Assembly (NCBI RefSeq): GCF_002943525.1
Contig: NZ_CP025394.1
Coordinates: 1,178,001-1,242,000 of the forward strand
Reading direction: 5' to 3'
DNA length: 64,000 nt
Source: Kitasatospora sp. MMS16-BH015
GTDB taxonomy: Bacteria > Actinomycetota > Actinomycetes > Streptomycetales > Streptomycetaceae
The notes beneath the pieces are model-generated. The model saw nothing but the letters and a program-made list of their open reading frames with translations. It was not told where the DNA came from and did not search any database. Within the stretch, counting starts at the first letter, position 1. The number at the start of each line of letters is the position of its first letter. Positions 1 to 7,848 of the stretch are shown here, piece by piece. Both the position numbers and the translations under genes were made by a program.

Positions 1-476
1 ATCTCCGCCTCCGCCTGGGCGTGCCTGGGCGGCACCGCCAGCTGGATCACATCGGCCAACGTCCCCGCGTACCGGTCCGCCACCGTCCGGCAGAGCCGCA
101 GCAGCTGCGGCGAGAGCACCGGCTCCGGCGAGAGCACCTGCGCGAGCGGCGCCAGCGGCCCGGCGTAGTCACTGCTCGCCAGCCGCTCCACCACGAACCC
201 ATCGTGCAGCTCGCCGCCCTCGCGCCGCCCCGAAGCCACCACCCGCGCCCCGAACCGCACCCGCACCCGCACCCCGGGCTGCGCGTCCTCCGCCATCGGC
301 TCCGGCACCGCGTAGTCGAAGTACTGGTCGAGGTGCAGCAGCCCCTTGTCCACCACCACCCGCGCCACCGGCAACTCCGCCGCCAACCGCGCCCCACGCC
401 ACGTCCGCGGCTTCGCCTTGCGCACCGTCTCCCGGATGAAGGCCAGCTGCTCACCGTCTCCGTTGCTGCTGCTCAC
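1..476 (-). CDS. priA: Primosomal protein N' (PriA), N-terminal part, truncated by window edge
   Basis: Only the first 158 codons are in the window; the gene runs off the left edge. The start is GTG at 476, giving VSSSNGDGEQLAF. The visible protein has the PriA N-terminal 3'-DNA-binding pattern: ARVVVDKGLLHLDQYFDYAVP, then PGVRVRVRFGARVV, then the LLRLCRTVADRYAGTLADV stretch. PriA remodels stalled forks for replisome reloading. Actinobacterial homologues are often described as lacking the helicase Walker motifs, but that part is not visible here. It follows metK on the same strand, separated by a dispersed palindrome and a terminator, so it probably has its own promoter. Assignment rests on sequence resemblance plus the conserved metK-priA neighbourhood. 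Confidence 0.85.
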   Translation of the reverse strand, partial: MSSSNGDGEQLAFIRETVRKAKPRTWRGARLAAELPVARVVVDKGLLHLDQYFDYAVPEPMAEDAQPGVRVRVRFGARVVASGRREGGELHDGFVVERLASSDYAGPLAPLAQVLSPEPVLSPQLLRLCRTVADRYAGTLADVIQLAVPPRHAQAEAE

Positions 477-512
477 GCGCCCTAGTCTCTCCCAGCCCAA
501 CGACAACCGAGT

Positions 513-584
513 GGGGGCGCGGGGAACTGCGCGCGCAACCGCCCACCTCCGTTGCATCCTTCCCGCGCAGTTCCCCGCGCCCCC
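513..584. repeat. Dispersed long palindrome, copy 1
   Basis: A 21-bp left arm (513-533, GGGGGCGCGGGGAACTGCGCG) is perfectly complementary to 564-584, with a 30-nt loop. The same arms recur near 7.7-7.8 kb and 16.9 kb. It lies between metK and priA, outside any gene. This is one of the abundant intergenic palindromes seen across streptomycete genomes; the role is unknown, though it could form a large RNA or cruciform hairpin. Confidence 0.85.
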
Positions 585-601
585 AGTGGCAGCCCATGCA
601 A

Positions 602-636
602 AACGGCGACCTCCCCTCCCAGGGGAAGCCGCCGTT
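602..636 (-). terminator. Rho-independent-like hairpin after metK
   Basis: A 16-nt arm (602-617) pairs with 621-636 around a 3-nt loop. The two non-identical positions become G-U pairs in the minus-strand RNA. It begins 13 nt beyond the metK stop. No strong U-tract follows, as is common in streptomycetes. Confidence 0.7.
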
Positions 637-649
637 CAGGTCAGCACAC

Positions 650-1858
650 TCAGCCGTTGACGGCCTTCTTCAGAGCCTCGGCGCGGTCGGTCCGCTCCCA
701 GGTGAAGTCCGCGTCCTCACGGCCGAAGTGGCCGTACGCCGCGGTCTTGGCGTAGATCGGCCGCAGCAGGTCGAGGTCGCGGATGATCGCGGCCGGACGG
801 AGGTCGAAGACCTCGCTGACGGCCTTCTGGATGTCCAGGACCGGCGCGGTCTCGGTGCCGAAGGTCTCGACGAACAGACCCACCGGCTCGGCCTTGCCGA
901 TCGCGTAGGCGACCTGGACCTCGGCGCGGCGGGCCAGGCCCGCCGCGACGATGTTCTTGGCGACCCAGCGCATCGCGTAGGCGGCCGAGCGGTCGACCTT
1001 GGACGGGTCCTTGCCGGAGAAGGCGCCGCCACCGTGGCGGGCCATGCCGCCGTAGGTGTCGATGATGATCTTGCGGCCGGTGAGGCCGGCGTCGCCCATC
1101 GGGCCGCCGATCTCGAAGCGACCGGTCGGGTTGACCAGCAGGCGGTAGCCCTCGGTGACGAGCTTGATGCCGTCCTCGGCGAGGCGCTTGAGCTCCGGCT
1201 CCACGACGAACTCGCGGATGTCCGGGGTCAGCAGCGAGTCGAGGTCGATGTCGCTCGCGTGCTGCGAGGAGACGACCACGGTGTCGAGGCGGACGGCCTT
1301 GTCGCCGTCGTACTCGATGGTGACCTGGGTCTTGCCGTCGGGGCGCAGGTACGGGATGGTCCCGTTCTTGCGGACCTCGGAGAGGCGCTTGGAGAGGCGG
1401 TGCGCGAGGGTGATCGGCAGCGGCATCAGCTCGGGGGTCTCGTCCGAGGCGTAGCCGAACATCAGGCCCTGGTCGCCGGCGCCCTGCTTGTCCAGGTCGT
1501 CCTCATCGCCCTCGACGCGGGCCTCGTACGCGGTGTCGACACCCTGCGCGATGTCGGGCGACTGCGCGCCGATGGACACCGAGACGCCGCAGGAGGCGCC
1601 GTCGAAGCCCTTCTTCGACGAGTCGTAGCCGATCTCGAGGATCTTGTCGCGGACGAGCTGCGCGATCGGCGCGTACGCCTTGGTGGTCACCTCACCGGCG
1701 ATGTGCACGAGGCCGGTGGTGATGAGCGTCTCCACGGCGACCCGGGAGGTCGGGTCGTCCTTGAGGAGGGCGTCGAGGATGGTGTCGCTGATCTGGTCAG
1801 CGATCTTGTCGGGGTGTCCCTCGGTGACGGACTCCGAGGTGAACAGGCGGCGAGACAC
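650..1858 (-). CDS. metK: S-adenosylmethionine synthetase
   Basis: A 402-residue protein making S-adenosylmethionine from methionine and ATP in the cytoplasm. The start is GTG at 1858 with AGGGAG four bases upstream. All three family signatures are visible: N-terminal [12 protein letters not shown] (nucleotide/methionine site), central [12 protein letters not shown], and the glycine-rich [19 protein letters not shown] loop. Length is typical for bacterial MetK. It is preceded by coaBC with a 187-nt gap and followed by a hairpin, so it is probably transcribed alone or by read-through. I inspected the leader for a SAM riboswitch and saw no convincing one. Confidence 0.97.
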   Translation of the reverse strand: MSRRLFTSESVTEGHPDKIADQISDTILDALLKDDPTSRVAVETLITTGLVHIAGEVTTKAYAPIAQLVRDKILEIGYDSSKKGFDGASCGVSVSIGAQSPDIAQGVDTAYEARVEGDEDDLDKQGAGDQGLMFGYASDETPELMPLPITLAHRLSKRLSEVRKNGTIPYLRPDGKTQVTIEYDGDKAVRLDTVVVSSQHASDIDLDSLLTPDIREFVVEPELKRLAEDGIKLVTEGYRLLVNPTGRFEIGGPMGDAGLTGRKIIIDTYGGMARHGGGAFSGKDPSKVDRSAAYAMRWVAKNIVAAGLARRAEVQVAYAIGKAEPVGLFVETFGTETAPVLDIQKAVSEVFDLRPAAIIRDLDLLRPIYAKTAAYGHFGREDADFTWERTDRAEALKKAVNG

Positions 1859-2045
1859 AGCGCTCCCTGATGGTTGCAGCGGCTGCTGACTGAATACCCC
1901 GGTAGGCCCGGGGCATCCGGAAAGACTTGATGAGGTGGAGTGTAACCGTCAGGTACGCGCCTGCGGGACTCCTTCTCCAAGCTTGGTCATCTTCGTGAGA
2001 CGGGACACCCCGCTCGGAGTCGGCTGAAAGAGCCCAGCTGGGGGA

Positions 2046-3263
2046 TCATCCGAGCCGGGCGACCACCGCGTCCCAGACGGTTTCGGCCAGTGTTTCCTTG
2101 GGCCCTTCGGGGATTTCCGTCTCCGTGCCGTCGGCGCCGAGCAGCACCGCCGCATTCACGTCCTGCCCGAACGCCTTACCGCCGCCCACTTCGTTGACGA
2201 CCAGGAGGTCGCAGCCCTTCCGGGCGAGCTTGGCCCGGCCGTTGGCGAGCACCTCGTCGGTCTCGGCGGCGAAGCCGACCACCAGCTGGCCGGGGCGCGC
2301 GCGGTGCGCGGAGAGCTCGGCCAGGATGTCGGGGTTGCGCACCAGGGCCACCGGCGCCGGGTCCACCCCGTCCTTCTTCTTGATCTTGCCGGTGGCGTAC
2401 TCGGCGGGCCGGAAGTCGGCCACCGCGGCGGCCATCACCACGGCGTCGGCGTCCGCGCAGGCCTTCAGCGCGGCCTCGCGCAGCTCCAGCGCGGTGGAGA
2501 CGTGCACCACGTCCACCCCGGCCGGGTCCGGCAGGGTCGCGTTGGCGGAGAGCAGGGTGACCCGGGCGCCGCGCGCGGCGGCGGTGGCGGCCAGCGCGTA
2601 GCCCTGCTTGCCCGAGGAGTGGTTGCCCAGGTAGCGGACCGGGTCCAGCGGCTCGCGGGTGCCGCCCGCCGAGATCACCACGTGCTTGCCGGTCAGGTCG
2701 GGCTCGCGCACGCCCCGGGCCAGCACCCGGCGGCAGGCCTCGAAGATCGCGCCAGGGTCGGGCAGCCGGCCCTTGCCGGTGTCCACCCCGGTCAGCCGGC
2801 CGACGGCCGGCTCCAGCACGACCGCGCCCCGGCGGCGCAGGGTGGCCACGTTCTCCTGGGTGGCGGGGTGCTCCCACATCTCTGTGTGCATCGCGGGAGC
2901 GAAGACCACCGGACAGCGCGCGGTGAGCAGCGTGTTGGTGAGCAGGTCGTCGGCCAGGCCGTGGGCGGCCTTGGCGAGCAGGTCGGCGGTGGCGGGGGCG
3001 ACCACGACCAGGTCGGCCTGCTGGCCGATCCGCACGTGCGGCACCTCGTGCACGTTCTCCCAGGTCTCCACGGCGGCCGGCCGGCCGGAGAGCGCGGCCC
3101 AGGTGGCCTCGCCGACGAAGTGCAGCGCGGCGGCGGTGGGCACCACCGTCACCTGGTGCCCGGATTCGGTGAACCGGCGCAGCAGCTCGCAGGCCTTGTA
3201 CGCGGCGATGCCGCCACTGACCCCGAGGGCCACCCGGGGTGCGTCAAGCCGGTCGGTCTTCAT
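2046..3263 (-). CDS. coaBC: Bifunctional phosphopantothenoylcysteine decarboxylase / phosphopantothenate-cysteine ligase
   Basis: A 405-residue coenzyme A biosynthesis enzyme (Dfp). The N-terminal CoaC flavoprotein half starts ALGVSGGIAAYKACELLRR and carries PAMHTEMWEHPAT, the substrate-recognition clamp motif with His in place of the Asn of enterobacterial PAMNxxMW. The C-terminal CoaB ligase half shows ISAGGTREPLDPVRYLGNHS, SSGKQG and KIKKKDG. I chose the ATG at 3263 because GGAGGAGAAGGA lies 6 bases upstream; an in-frame start 16 codons earlier lacks an RBS. It follows rpoZ, separated by a strong terminator. Confidence 0.95.
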   Translation of the reverse strand: MKTDRLDAPRVALGVSGGIAAYKACELLRRFTESGHQVTVVPTAAALHFVGEATWAALSGRPAAVETWENVHEVPHVRIGQQADLVVVAPATADLLAKAAHGLADDLLTNTLLTARCPVVFAPAMHTEMWEHPATQENVATLRRRGAVVLEPAVGRLTGVDTGKGRLPDPGAIFEACRRVLARGVREPDLTGKHVVISAGGTREPLDPVRYLGNHSSGKQGYALAATAAARGARVTLLSANATLPDPAGVDVVHVSTALELREAALKACADADAVVMAAAVADFRPAEYATGKIKKKDGVDPAPVALVRNPDILAELSAHRARPGQLVVGFAAETDEVLANGRAKLARKGCDLLVVNEVGGGKAFGQDVNAAVLLGADGTETEIPEGPKETLAETVWDAVVARLG

Positions 3264-3367
3264 GCTGCGTCCTTCTCCTCCGGTCGGGCTCCCCGGCCAC
3301 CCTACGGCCACTCAGATCCGCCCCGCACCATGGCCTGGGACACAGCGCACGGCGCCCCGGAGAACGG

Positions 3368-3406
3368 CGAAGGGCCCGCCGGACGTGGTGTCCGGCGGGC
3401 CCTTCG
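3368..3406 (-). terminator. Strong hairpin downstream of rpoZ
   Basis: A perfect 16-bp stem (3368-3383 with 3391-3406) closes a 7-nt loop, 14 nt past the rpoZ stop codon. Its position between rpoZ and coaBC suggests termination of the gmk-rpoZ transcript. Confidence 0.8.
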
Positions 3407-3419
3407 GGGAGCGTGCGGC

Positions 3420-3686
3420 TCAGGCGGCCTCGATGGCCTCGGCCGTGAGCATGCCCGCGTTGATCTCGCGCAGCGCGATCGACAGCGGCTTCTCGTGCAC
3501 GTGGGTGTCGACCAGCGGGCCGACGTACTCGAGCAGGCCCTCACCGAGCTGCGAGTAGTACGCGTTGATCTGACGGGCGCGCTTGGCGGCGTAGATCACC
3601 AGGCTGTACTTCGAGTCGGTCGCCTCGAGCAGCTCGTCGATCGGCGGGTTGATGATGCCCTCGGGCGCGGTCATGGAAGAGGACAC
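3420..3686 (-). CDS. rpoZ: DNA-directed RNA polymerase omega subunit
   Basis: An 88-residue omega subunit that supports assembly of beta' into RNA polymerase. The sequence [20 protein letters not shown], followed by [17 protein letters not shown], is characteristic of actinobacterial omega. The start is GTG at 3686, with GGAAGG six bases upstream; the longer in-frame extension to 3719 has no RBS and does not match family length. It lies between gmk and coaBC, the usual streptomycete order, and is followed by a strong hairpin. Confidence 0.95.
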   Translation of the reverse strand: MSSSMTAPEGIINPPIDELLEATDSKYSLVIYAAKRARQINAYYSQLGEGLLEYVGPLVDTHVHEKPLSIALREINAGMLTAEAIEAA

Positions 3687-3770
3687 GTGAAACCTTCCGA
3701 AAACAATCAAGACAGACAAGGAACTGATCGGATCATCCAGAGGGTGAGACGGTCACCCGCAGTGATCTGG

Positions 3771-4328
3771 TCAGACTACACCGAGCAAGGCTAGCAGCTC
3801 GCCCGTTACCTGCTCGACCGAGTGGTTGACAAGGGTCGTGTCGAACTCGCTCTCGGCCGCCAGCTCGACCTTCGCGGCCTCCAGCCGCCGGTCGATGACG
3901 TCCTGCGGTTCGGTGCCCCGGCCGGTGAGCCGGCGGACCAGCTCGTCCCAGCTCGGCGGGGCCAGGAAGACGAGCTGCGCCTCGGGCATCGACTCGCGCA
4001 CCTGGCGCGCGCCCTGGAGGTCGATCTCCAGGAGCACCGGCGAGCCGTTCTCCAGCTTCTCCAGGACGGCCTGCCGGGGGGTGCCGTAGCGGTTGCCGGC
4101 GAACACGGCCCACTCGAGCAGCTCGCCGTTGGCGATCAGCTTGTCGAACTCGTCGTTGTCGACGAAGTAGTAGTGGACCCCGTGCTGCTCGCCGGGCCTC
4201 GGGTGCCGGGTGGTCGCCGACACCGAGAGCCACGCCTCGGGATGCTGCTGCCTCATATGAGCGACGACCGTGCTCTTGCCGACCCCCGAAGGGCCGGAGA
4301 GCACGGTCAGCCGCGGACGTTCACTCAT
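3771..4328 (-). CDS. gmk: Guanylate kinase
   Basis: A 185-residue enzyme phosphorylating GMP to GDP. The Walker A motif [10 protein letters not shown] lies at residues 9-18, and the GMP-binding region has [13 protein letters not shown] and [12 protein letters not shown]. The start is ATG at 4328 ([12 protein letters not shown]); the upstream in-frame extension is not conserved in character. It sits between mihF and rpoZ, as in other streptomycetes. The 61-nt gap to mihF holds only a weak 7-bp hairpin. Confidence 0.96.
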   Translation of the reverse strand: MSERPRLTVLSGPSGVGKSTVVAHMRQQHPEAWLSVSATTRHPRPGEQHGVHYYFVDNDEFDKLIANGELLEWAVFAGNRYGTPRQAVLEKLENGSPVLLEIDLQGARQVRESMPEAQLVFLAPPSWDELVRRLTGRGTEPQDVIDRRLEAAKVELAAESEFDTTLVNHSVEQVTGELLALLGVV

Positions 4329-4389
4329 GCACCGATTATCCCGGATCGCGGACGATACCGGGACCACCGGGGCCCTGATCAGCACTCGA

Positions 4390-4716
4390 TCAGGCTGCGG
4401 GGGTACCGAACTCCCGCTCCAGCGAAGCGATCTGGTTCGTTCCGAGACCCCGCACACGGCGGCTCTCGCTGATCCCCAGACGCTCCATGATCTGCTTGGC
4501 GCGGACCTTGCCCACGCCGGGAAGGCTCTCCAGGAGCGCGGAGACCTTCATCTTGCCGATGACCTCGTCGTCGGACTTGCCCGCCTTGATCACGTCCTGG
4601 AGCGAGGCTCCGGAGTGCTTCAGCTTGTTCTTGACGTCGGCGCGCTTCCGGCGAGCTTCGGCGGCCTTGGCGAGCGCAGCGGTGCGCTGTTCAGGGGTCA
4701 GGGGCGGAAGAGCCAC
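4390..4716 (-). CDS. mihF: Streptomycete integration host factor (sIHF / MihF)
   Basis: A 108-residue nucleoid-associated protein. [20 protein letters not shown] is the helix-two-turn-helix DNA-binding core, followed by [17 protein letters not shown] and [11 protein letters not shown]. The sequence closely resembles the Streptomyces protein that binds DNA, affects topology and links to sporulation and antibiotic production. The start is GTG at 4716 ([10 protein letters not shown]), with GAGGTG six bases upstream; the longer frame to 4863 is spurious. It lies downstream of pyrF but is separated from it by a terminator hairpin, so it is likely transcribed from its own promoter in the 266-nt gap. 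Confidence 0.96.
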   Translation of the reverse strand: MALPPLTPEQRTAALAKAAEARRKRADVKNKLKHSGASLQDVIKAGKSDDEVIGKMKVSALLESLPGVGKVRAKQIMERLGISESRRVRGLGTNQIASLEREFGTPAA

Positions 4717-4897
4717 GCCGTTCACCTCAGGGTGTGGAAGGAAGGGATGAGCTATGACTGGATGTGCCGGGGACACCGCTGGACAGGGGAGCCCAAGGGC
4801 TCTGACCTGCGAGAGCGACGCCATGTGCCGCTCTCCGGTGACCTCCCGCCGGACACTACCCAACTTAGGCCGCCGCGTCAGGAAAAGAACACGAAAA

Positions 4898-4925
4898 GTC
4901 CTGGTCAGCCAGGGCCGACCAGGAC
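4898..4925 (-). terminator. Terminator ending the pyrimidine operon
   Basis: A 9-bp stem (GTCCTGGTC at 4898-4906 with GACCAGGAC at 4917-4925) is followed on the minus strand by TTTTCGT. It lies 57 nt after the pyrF stop codon and before mihF, so it probably ends the pyrR-to-pyrF transcript. Confidence 0.75.
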
Positions 4926-4982
4926 CTATCGGGACAAATCAACCGCCACGGAGGGGCCTTTCCCGTCCCGGTGTGACGGCCG

Positions 4983-5837
4983 TCACTTCGCCAGTACGGC
5001 GCCGATCTCCTCGACGAAGCGCGCCGCAGCCGCCCGCAGGGCCGGCACCGAGGGGCCGTGCTTGAGCACGTCGCGGCTCACGCTGGGCACCACGTTGTGC
5101 ACCGAATCGCCGAACACCCGGGGCAGGTCAGCCGCCGTCGCGCCCTGGGCGCCGACCCCGGGAGCGAGCAGCGGGCCGTTGATCGCCAGGTCGACCCCGG
5201 CCTCCTTGAGGGTGGCGCCGACCACCGCGCCGAAGGAGCCGAGCGGCTCGGCGCCCTTGTTCTCGGCCGCGAGCTTGTGCAGGATCGACTGGGCAACGCT
5301 CTCGCCGTCCTCCCCCACCGCGCGCTGCACCTCGTGCCCCTGCGGGTTGGAGGTGAGCGCCAGGACGAACAGGCCGCAGCCGTTCTGCCGGGCCAGGTCC
5401 ACGGCGGGCTGGAGCGAGCCGAAGCCCAGGTACGGGCTGACGGTGAGCGCGTCGGAGAAGAGCGGGCCGTCCAGCGCGAGGAAGGTCTCGGCGTAGGCGG
5501 CCATGGTGGAGTCGATGTCGCCGCGCTTGGCGTCCATCAGCACCAGCGCGCCGGCCGACCGGGCCTCGGCCACCGTGCGCTCAAGGACGGCGATGCCCCG
5601 GCTGCCGAACCGCTCGAAGAAGGCGGCCTGCGGCTTGAGTACCGCCACCTCCCCGGCCAGCGCCTCGACCACGGTCAGGCTGAACCGCTCCAGGCCGGCC
5701 AGGTCGTCACCCAGCCCCCAGGCGTCGAGCAGCGAGGCGTGCGGGTCGATCCCGACGCAGAGCTGGCCCCGGGCGTCGAGGGCCTTGCGCAGCCGGGTGC
5801 CGAAGGGAGCGAGGGTGCCGAAGGCGGCAGGAGACAT
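4983..5837 (-). CDS. pyrF: Orotidine 5'-phosphate decarboxylase (class II)
   Basis: A 284-residue enzyme converting OMP to UMP, the last step of de novo UMP synthesis. The catalytic Lys-Asp signature is visible as LMDAKRGDIDSTMAAYAE. Length and sequence fit the longer actinobacterial/class II subfamily. It is the last gene of the pyr cluster, 9 nt after the class 1B pyrD stop codon, and is followed by a terminator. The start is ATG at 5837. Confidence 0.96.
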   Translation of the reverse strand: MSPAAFGTLAPFGTRLRKALDARGQLCVGIDPHASLLDAWGLGDDLAGLERFSLTVVEALAGEVAVLKPQAAFFERFGSRGIAVLERTVAEARSAGALVLMDAKRGDIDSTMAAYAETFLALDGPLFSDALTVSPYLGFGSLQPAVDLARQNGCGLFVLALTSNPQGHEVQRAVGEDGESVAQSILHKLAAENKGAEPLGSFGAVVGATLKEAGVDLAINGPLLAPGVGAQGATAADLPRVFGDSVHNVVPSVSRDVLKHGPSVPALRAAAARFVEEIGAVLAK

Positions 5838-5846
5838 GACGGCCTT

Positions 5847-6806
5847 TCAGTCGTGCTGAGGGCGGTGGGCGTACCCCACCGCATCGGTGTACTTCGCGAA
5901 ACCCCGGGCCGCCAGTTCGCCGCGCAGCTCGTCGAGGATGCGCAGCGGGGCGGCCGGGTCGTGGAACAGCGTGGTGCCCACGGCGACGCCGCTCGCGCCC
6001 GCCATGGCGAACTCCAGCGCGTCCCGGCCGGTCCGGATGCCGCCCATGCCGAGGATCGGCACCGGCGGGATCCGCCCGGCGGCCATCGCCGCGTGCACCT
6101 GGTACACGCAGCGCACGGCCAGTGGCCGGATGGCGGGCCCGGAGAGCCCGCCGGTGCCGCCCGCGAGGCCCGGGCGGCCGGTGTCGAGGTCGATCACCAT
6201 CCCGAGGGTGGTGTTGACCATGGAGAGGCCGTCCGCGCCCGCTTCCACGCAGGCGGCGGCGATCTCGGTGATCGAGGTGACGTCGGGCGAGAGCTTGGCG
6301 TAGACCGGCAGCCCGCTGTCGGTGGCCTCCCGGGTGGCCCGGACCACGTCGTAGGAGGTGGCGGGGTTGCAGGCGAAGACCAGGCCCCGGTCGGCCACGT
6401 TCGGGCAGGAGATGTTGAGCTCCAGGCCGATCACCCCGGGCTGTCCGTTCAGCCGCTCGGCGACCTCGACGAACTCCTCCAGCCGCTCTCCGGCGATCGA
6501 GACCAGCACCCGGGCGCCGCGCTCGGCCAGCCAGGGCAGCTCCTGCTCCACGAAGGCGGCCACCCCGGAGCCCTGCAGCCCGATCCCGTTGAGCATCCCG
6601 GAGGGCGTCTCGGCCATCCGGGGCGTGGCCCGGCCGGACCTCGGGTACGGCATGATCGTCTTGGTGGTGACCGAGCCCAGCTCGTCCAGCGGCACGAACT
6701 TGGCCAGCTCCCGCCCGTACCCGGCGCAGCCGGAGGCGGTGGTCAGCGGGTTCGGCAGGGTCAGCGCCCCGAAGGGCACGCTCAGGTCCACCTCGGTGGG
6801 CTCCAT
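5847..6806 (-). CDS. pyrD: Dihydroorotate dehydrogenase, class 1B catalytic subunit
   Basis: A 319-residue FMN subunit oxidising dihydroorotate to orotate and passing electrons to PyrK. Class 1 features: LTLPNPLTTASGCAGYG near the N-terminus, PRMAETPSGMLNGIGLQ, ELNISCPNV with the catalytic-loop Cys, VYAKLSPDV, and MVNTTLGM. There is no N-terminal membrane extension as in class 2. The ATG at 6806 overlaps the pyrK stop codon (TGATG), indicating translational coupling with its partner. This pair is additional to a class 2 enzyme in the same operon, which is unusual compared with the S. coelicolor gene order I recall. Confidence 0.93.
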   Translation of the reverse strand: MEPTEVDLSVPFGALTLPNPLTTASGCAGYGRELAKFVPLDELGSVTTKTIMPYPRSGRATPRMAETPSGMLNGIGLQGSGVAAFVEQELPWLAERGARVLVSIAGERLEEFVEVAERLNGQPGVIGLELNISCPNVADRGLVFACNPATSYDVVRATREATDSGLPVYAKLSPDVTSITEIAAACVEAGADGLSMVNTTLGMVIDLDTGRPGLAGGTGGLSGPAIRPLAVRCVYQVHAAMAAGRIPPVPILGMGGIRTGRDALEFAMAGASGVAVGTTLFHDPAAPLRILDELRGELAARGFAKYTDAVGYAHRPQHD

Positions 6807-7657
6807 CAGGCACTCGCTCCCATCGCCCCGGCCCCCTCCAGATCGGGCGGCACGGTGCCGATGTCGGCCCACCGCACCCTCGCCCCGTCGAAGACCGGCC
6901 CGTCGGTGCAGGACCGCACGAACCGGCTCACGCCGTCCTCGCCGACCACCGGCAGGACGCACGTCATGCAGATGCCCACGCCGCAGGCCATCGCCTCCTC
7001 CACCGCCGTGTGGCAGCGGGCACCGAGCCCGGTGGCGATCTCGGTGACGGCGCGCAGCATGCCCATCGGCCCGCAGGCGTAGACCACGGTGGCCTCGATC
7101 GCGCCCAGCGCCTGGGCCATCGGGTCGGTCACCAGGCCCTTGAGCCCGGCCGAGCCGTCCTCGGTGACCACCAGCACGTCCTGGGTGAGCGCCTGGGCCG
7201 CCTCGACCCCGTACAGCCGCTCGGCGGTCGAGGCCCCCAGCAGGAACCCGACCTGCCCGCCGCGCCGGCGGATCTCCTCCGCCAGCGCGAACAGCGGCGC
7301 ACTCCCGTACCCGCCGGCCACCAGCAGCGCGCTCACCGGCCCCTCGCCCACCGGGAACGGCGTCCCGAGCGGAGCGATCAGGCTCAGCCGGTCGCCCGGC
7401 CGCGCCTTCACCAACTCCCGCGTGCCGGCCCCGTGCACCGCGACCACCAGCTCGACCGTCCCGGCCTCGGCATCCGCCCGGTGGATCGAGAACGCCCGCC
7501 GCAGCAGCAGCCCCGACTCCCCACCCAGCGCCAGCGTCGCGAAGTGCCCGGCCCGCACCCTGGCCGCCGCCTCCGGCGCCGCCAGCACGATCCGGTGATA
7601 CACCCCCGCCCGTTCGTTGGAGAGGACCTCCGCCTCCCCCACCACCGGATGAGCCAT
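6806..7657 (-). CDS. pyrK: Dihydroorotate dehydrogenase electron-transfer subunit (PyrK)
   Basis: A 283-residue FAD/[2Fe-2S] protein of the ferredoxin reductase fold that couples class 1B PyrD to NAD. Visible are the FAD motif RRAFSIHR (about 53-60), the glycine-rich nucleotide loop VAGGYGSAPL (113-122), CGPMGM (195-200), and iron-sulphur cysteines C225, C230, C233 and C250. The start is ATG at 7657, with GAGAGG upstream; an in-frame extension toward 7798 runs into the dispersed repeat and is not credible. It is coupled by 1-nt overlap to pyrD. The 191-nt gap upstream, to the class 2 pyrD, holds a copy of the dispersed palindrome. Confidence 0.93.
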   Translation of the reverse strand: MAHPVVGEAEVLSNERAGVYHRIVLAAPEAAARVRAGHFATLALGGESGLLLRRAFSIHRADAEAGTVELVVAVHGAGTRELVKARPGDRLSLIAPLGTPFPVGEGPVSALLVAGGYGSAPLFALAEEIRRRGGQVGFLLGASTAERLYGVEAAQALTQDVLVVTEDGSAGLKGLVTDPMAQALGAIEATVVYACGPMGMLRAVTEIATGLGARCHTAVEEAMACGVGICMTCVLPVVGEDGVSRFVRSCTDGPVFDGARVRWADIGTVPPDLEGAGAMGASA

Positions 7658-7688
7658 GCCAATCACCTCTCGCATAACTTGCACTATC

Positions 7689-7836
7689 GGGGGCGCGGGG
7701 AACGGCGCGGCCAACCATGCACCCTGCCGCTGTCTTACACCGATGCCCCATTGCACTATCCGTTGACAGTGCAACTGGCTCTCGACGCGAAATGACACGG
7801 AGTCGTCTTCCGACCTCGCGCAGTTCCCCGCGCCCC
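7689..7836. repeat. Dispersed long palindrome, copy 2 (long loop)
   Basis: The arms GGGGGCGCGGGGAACGGCGCG (7689-7709) and CGCGCAGTTCCCCGCGCCCC (7817-7836) match copies 1 and 3 but are separated by about 107 nt. It fills the gap between class 2 pyrD and pyrK, exactly where the extra class 1B pair begins. It may mark an insertion junction or attenuate read-through into pyrK. Confidence 0.75.
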
Positions 7837-7848
7837 TGAGTAGTGCAA

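Noticed and set aside
1859..2045. Possible SAM riboswitch upstream of metK
   Set aside because: I looked for SAM-I, SAM-II and SAM-IV core patterns in the minus-strand leader and found no convincing conserved core or pseudoknot.
4375..4395. Hairpin after mihF as a terminator
   Set aside because: Only a 7-bp stem overlapping the stop codon and no T-run; too weak to call.
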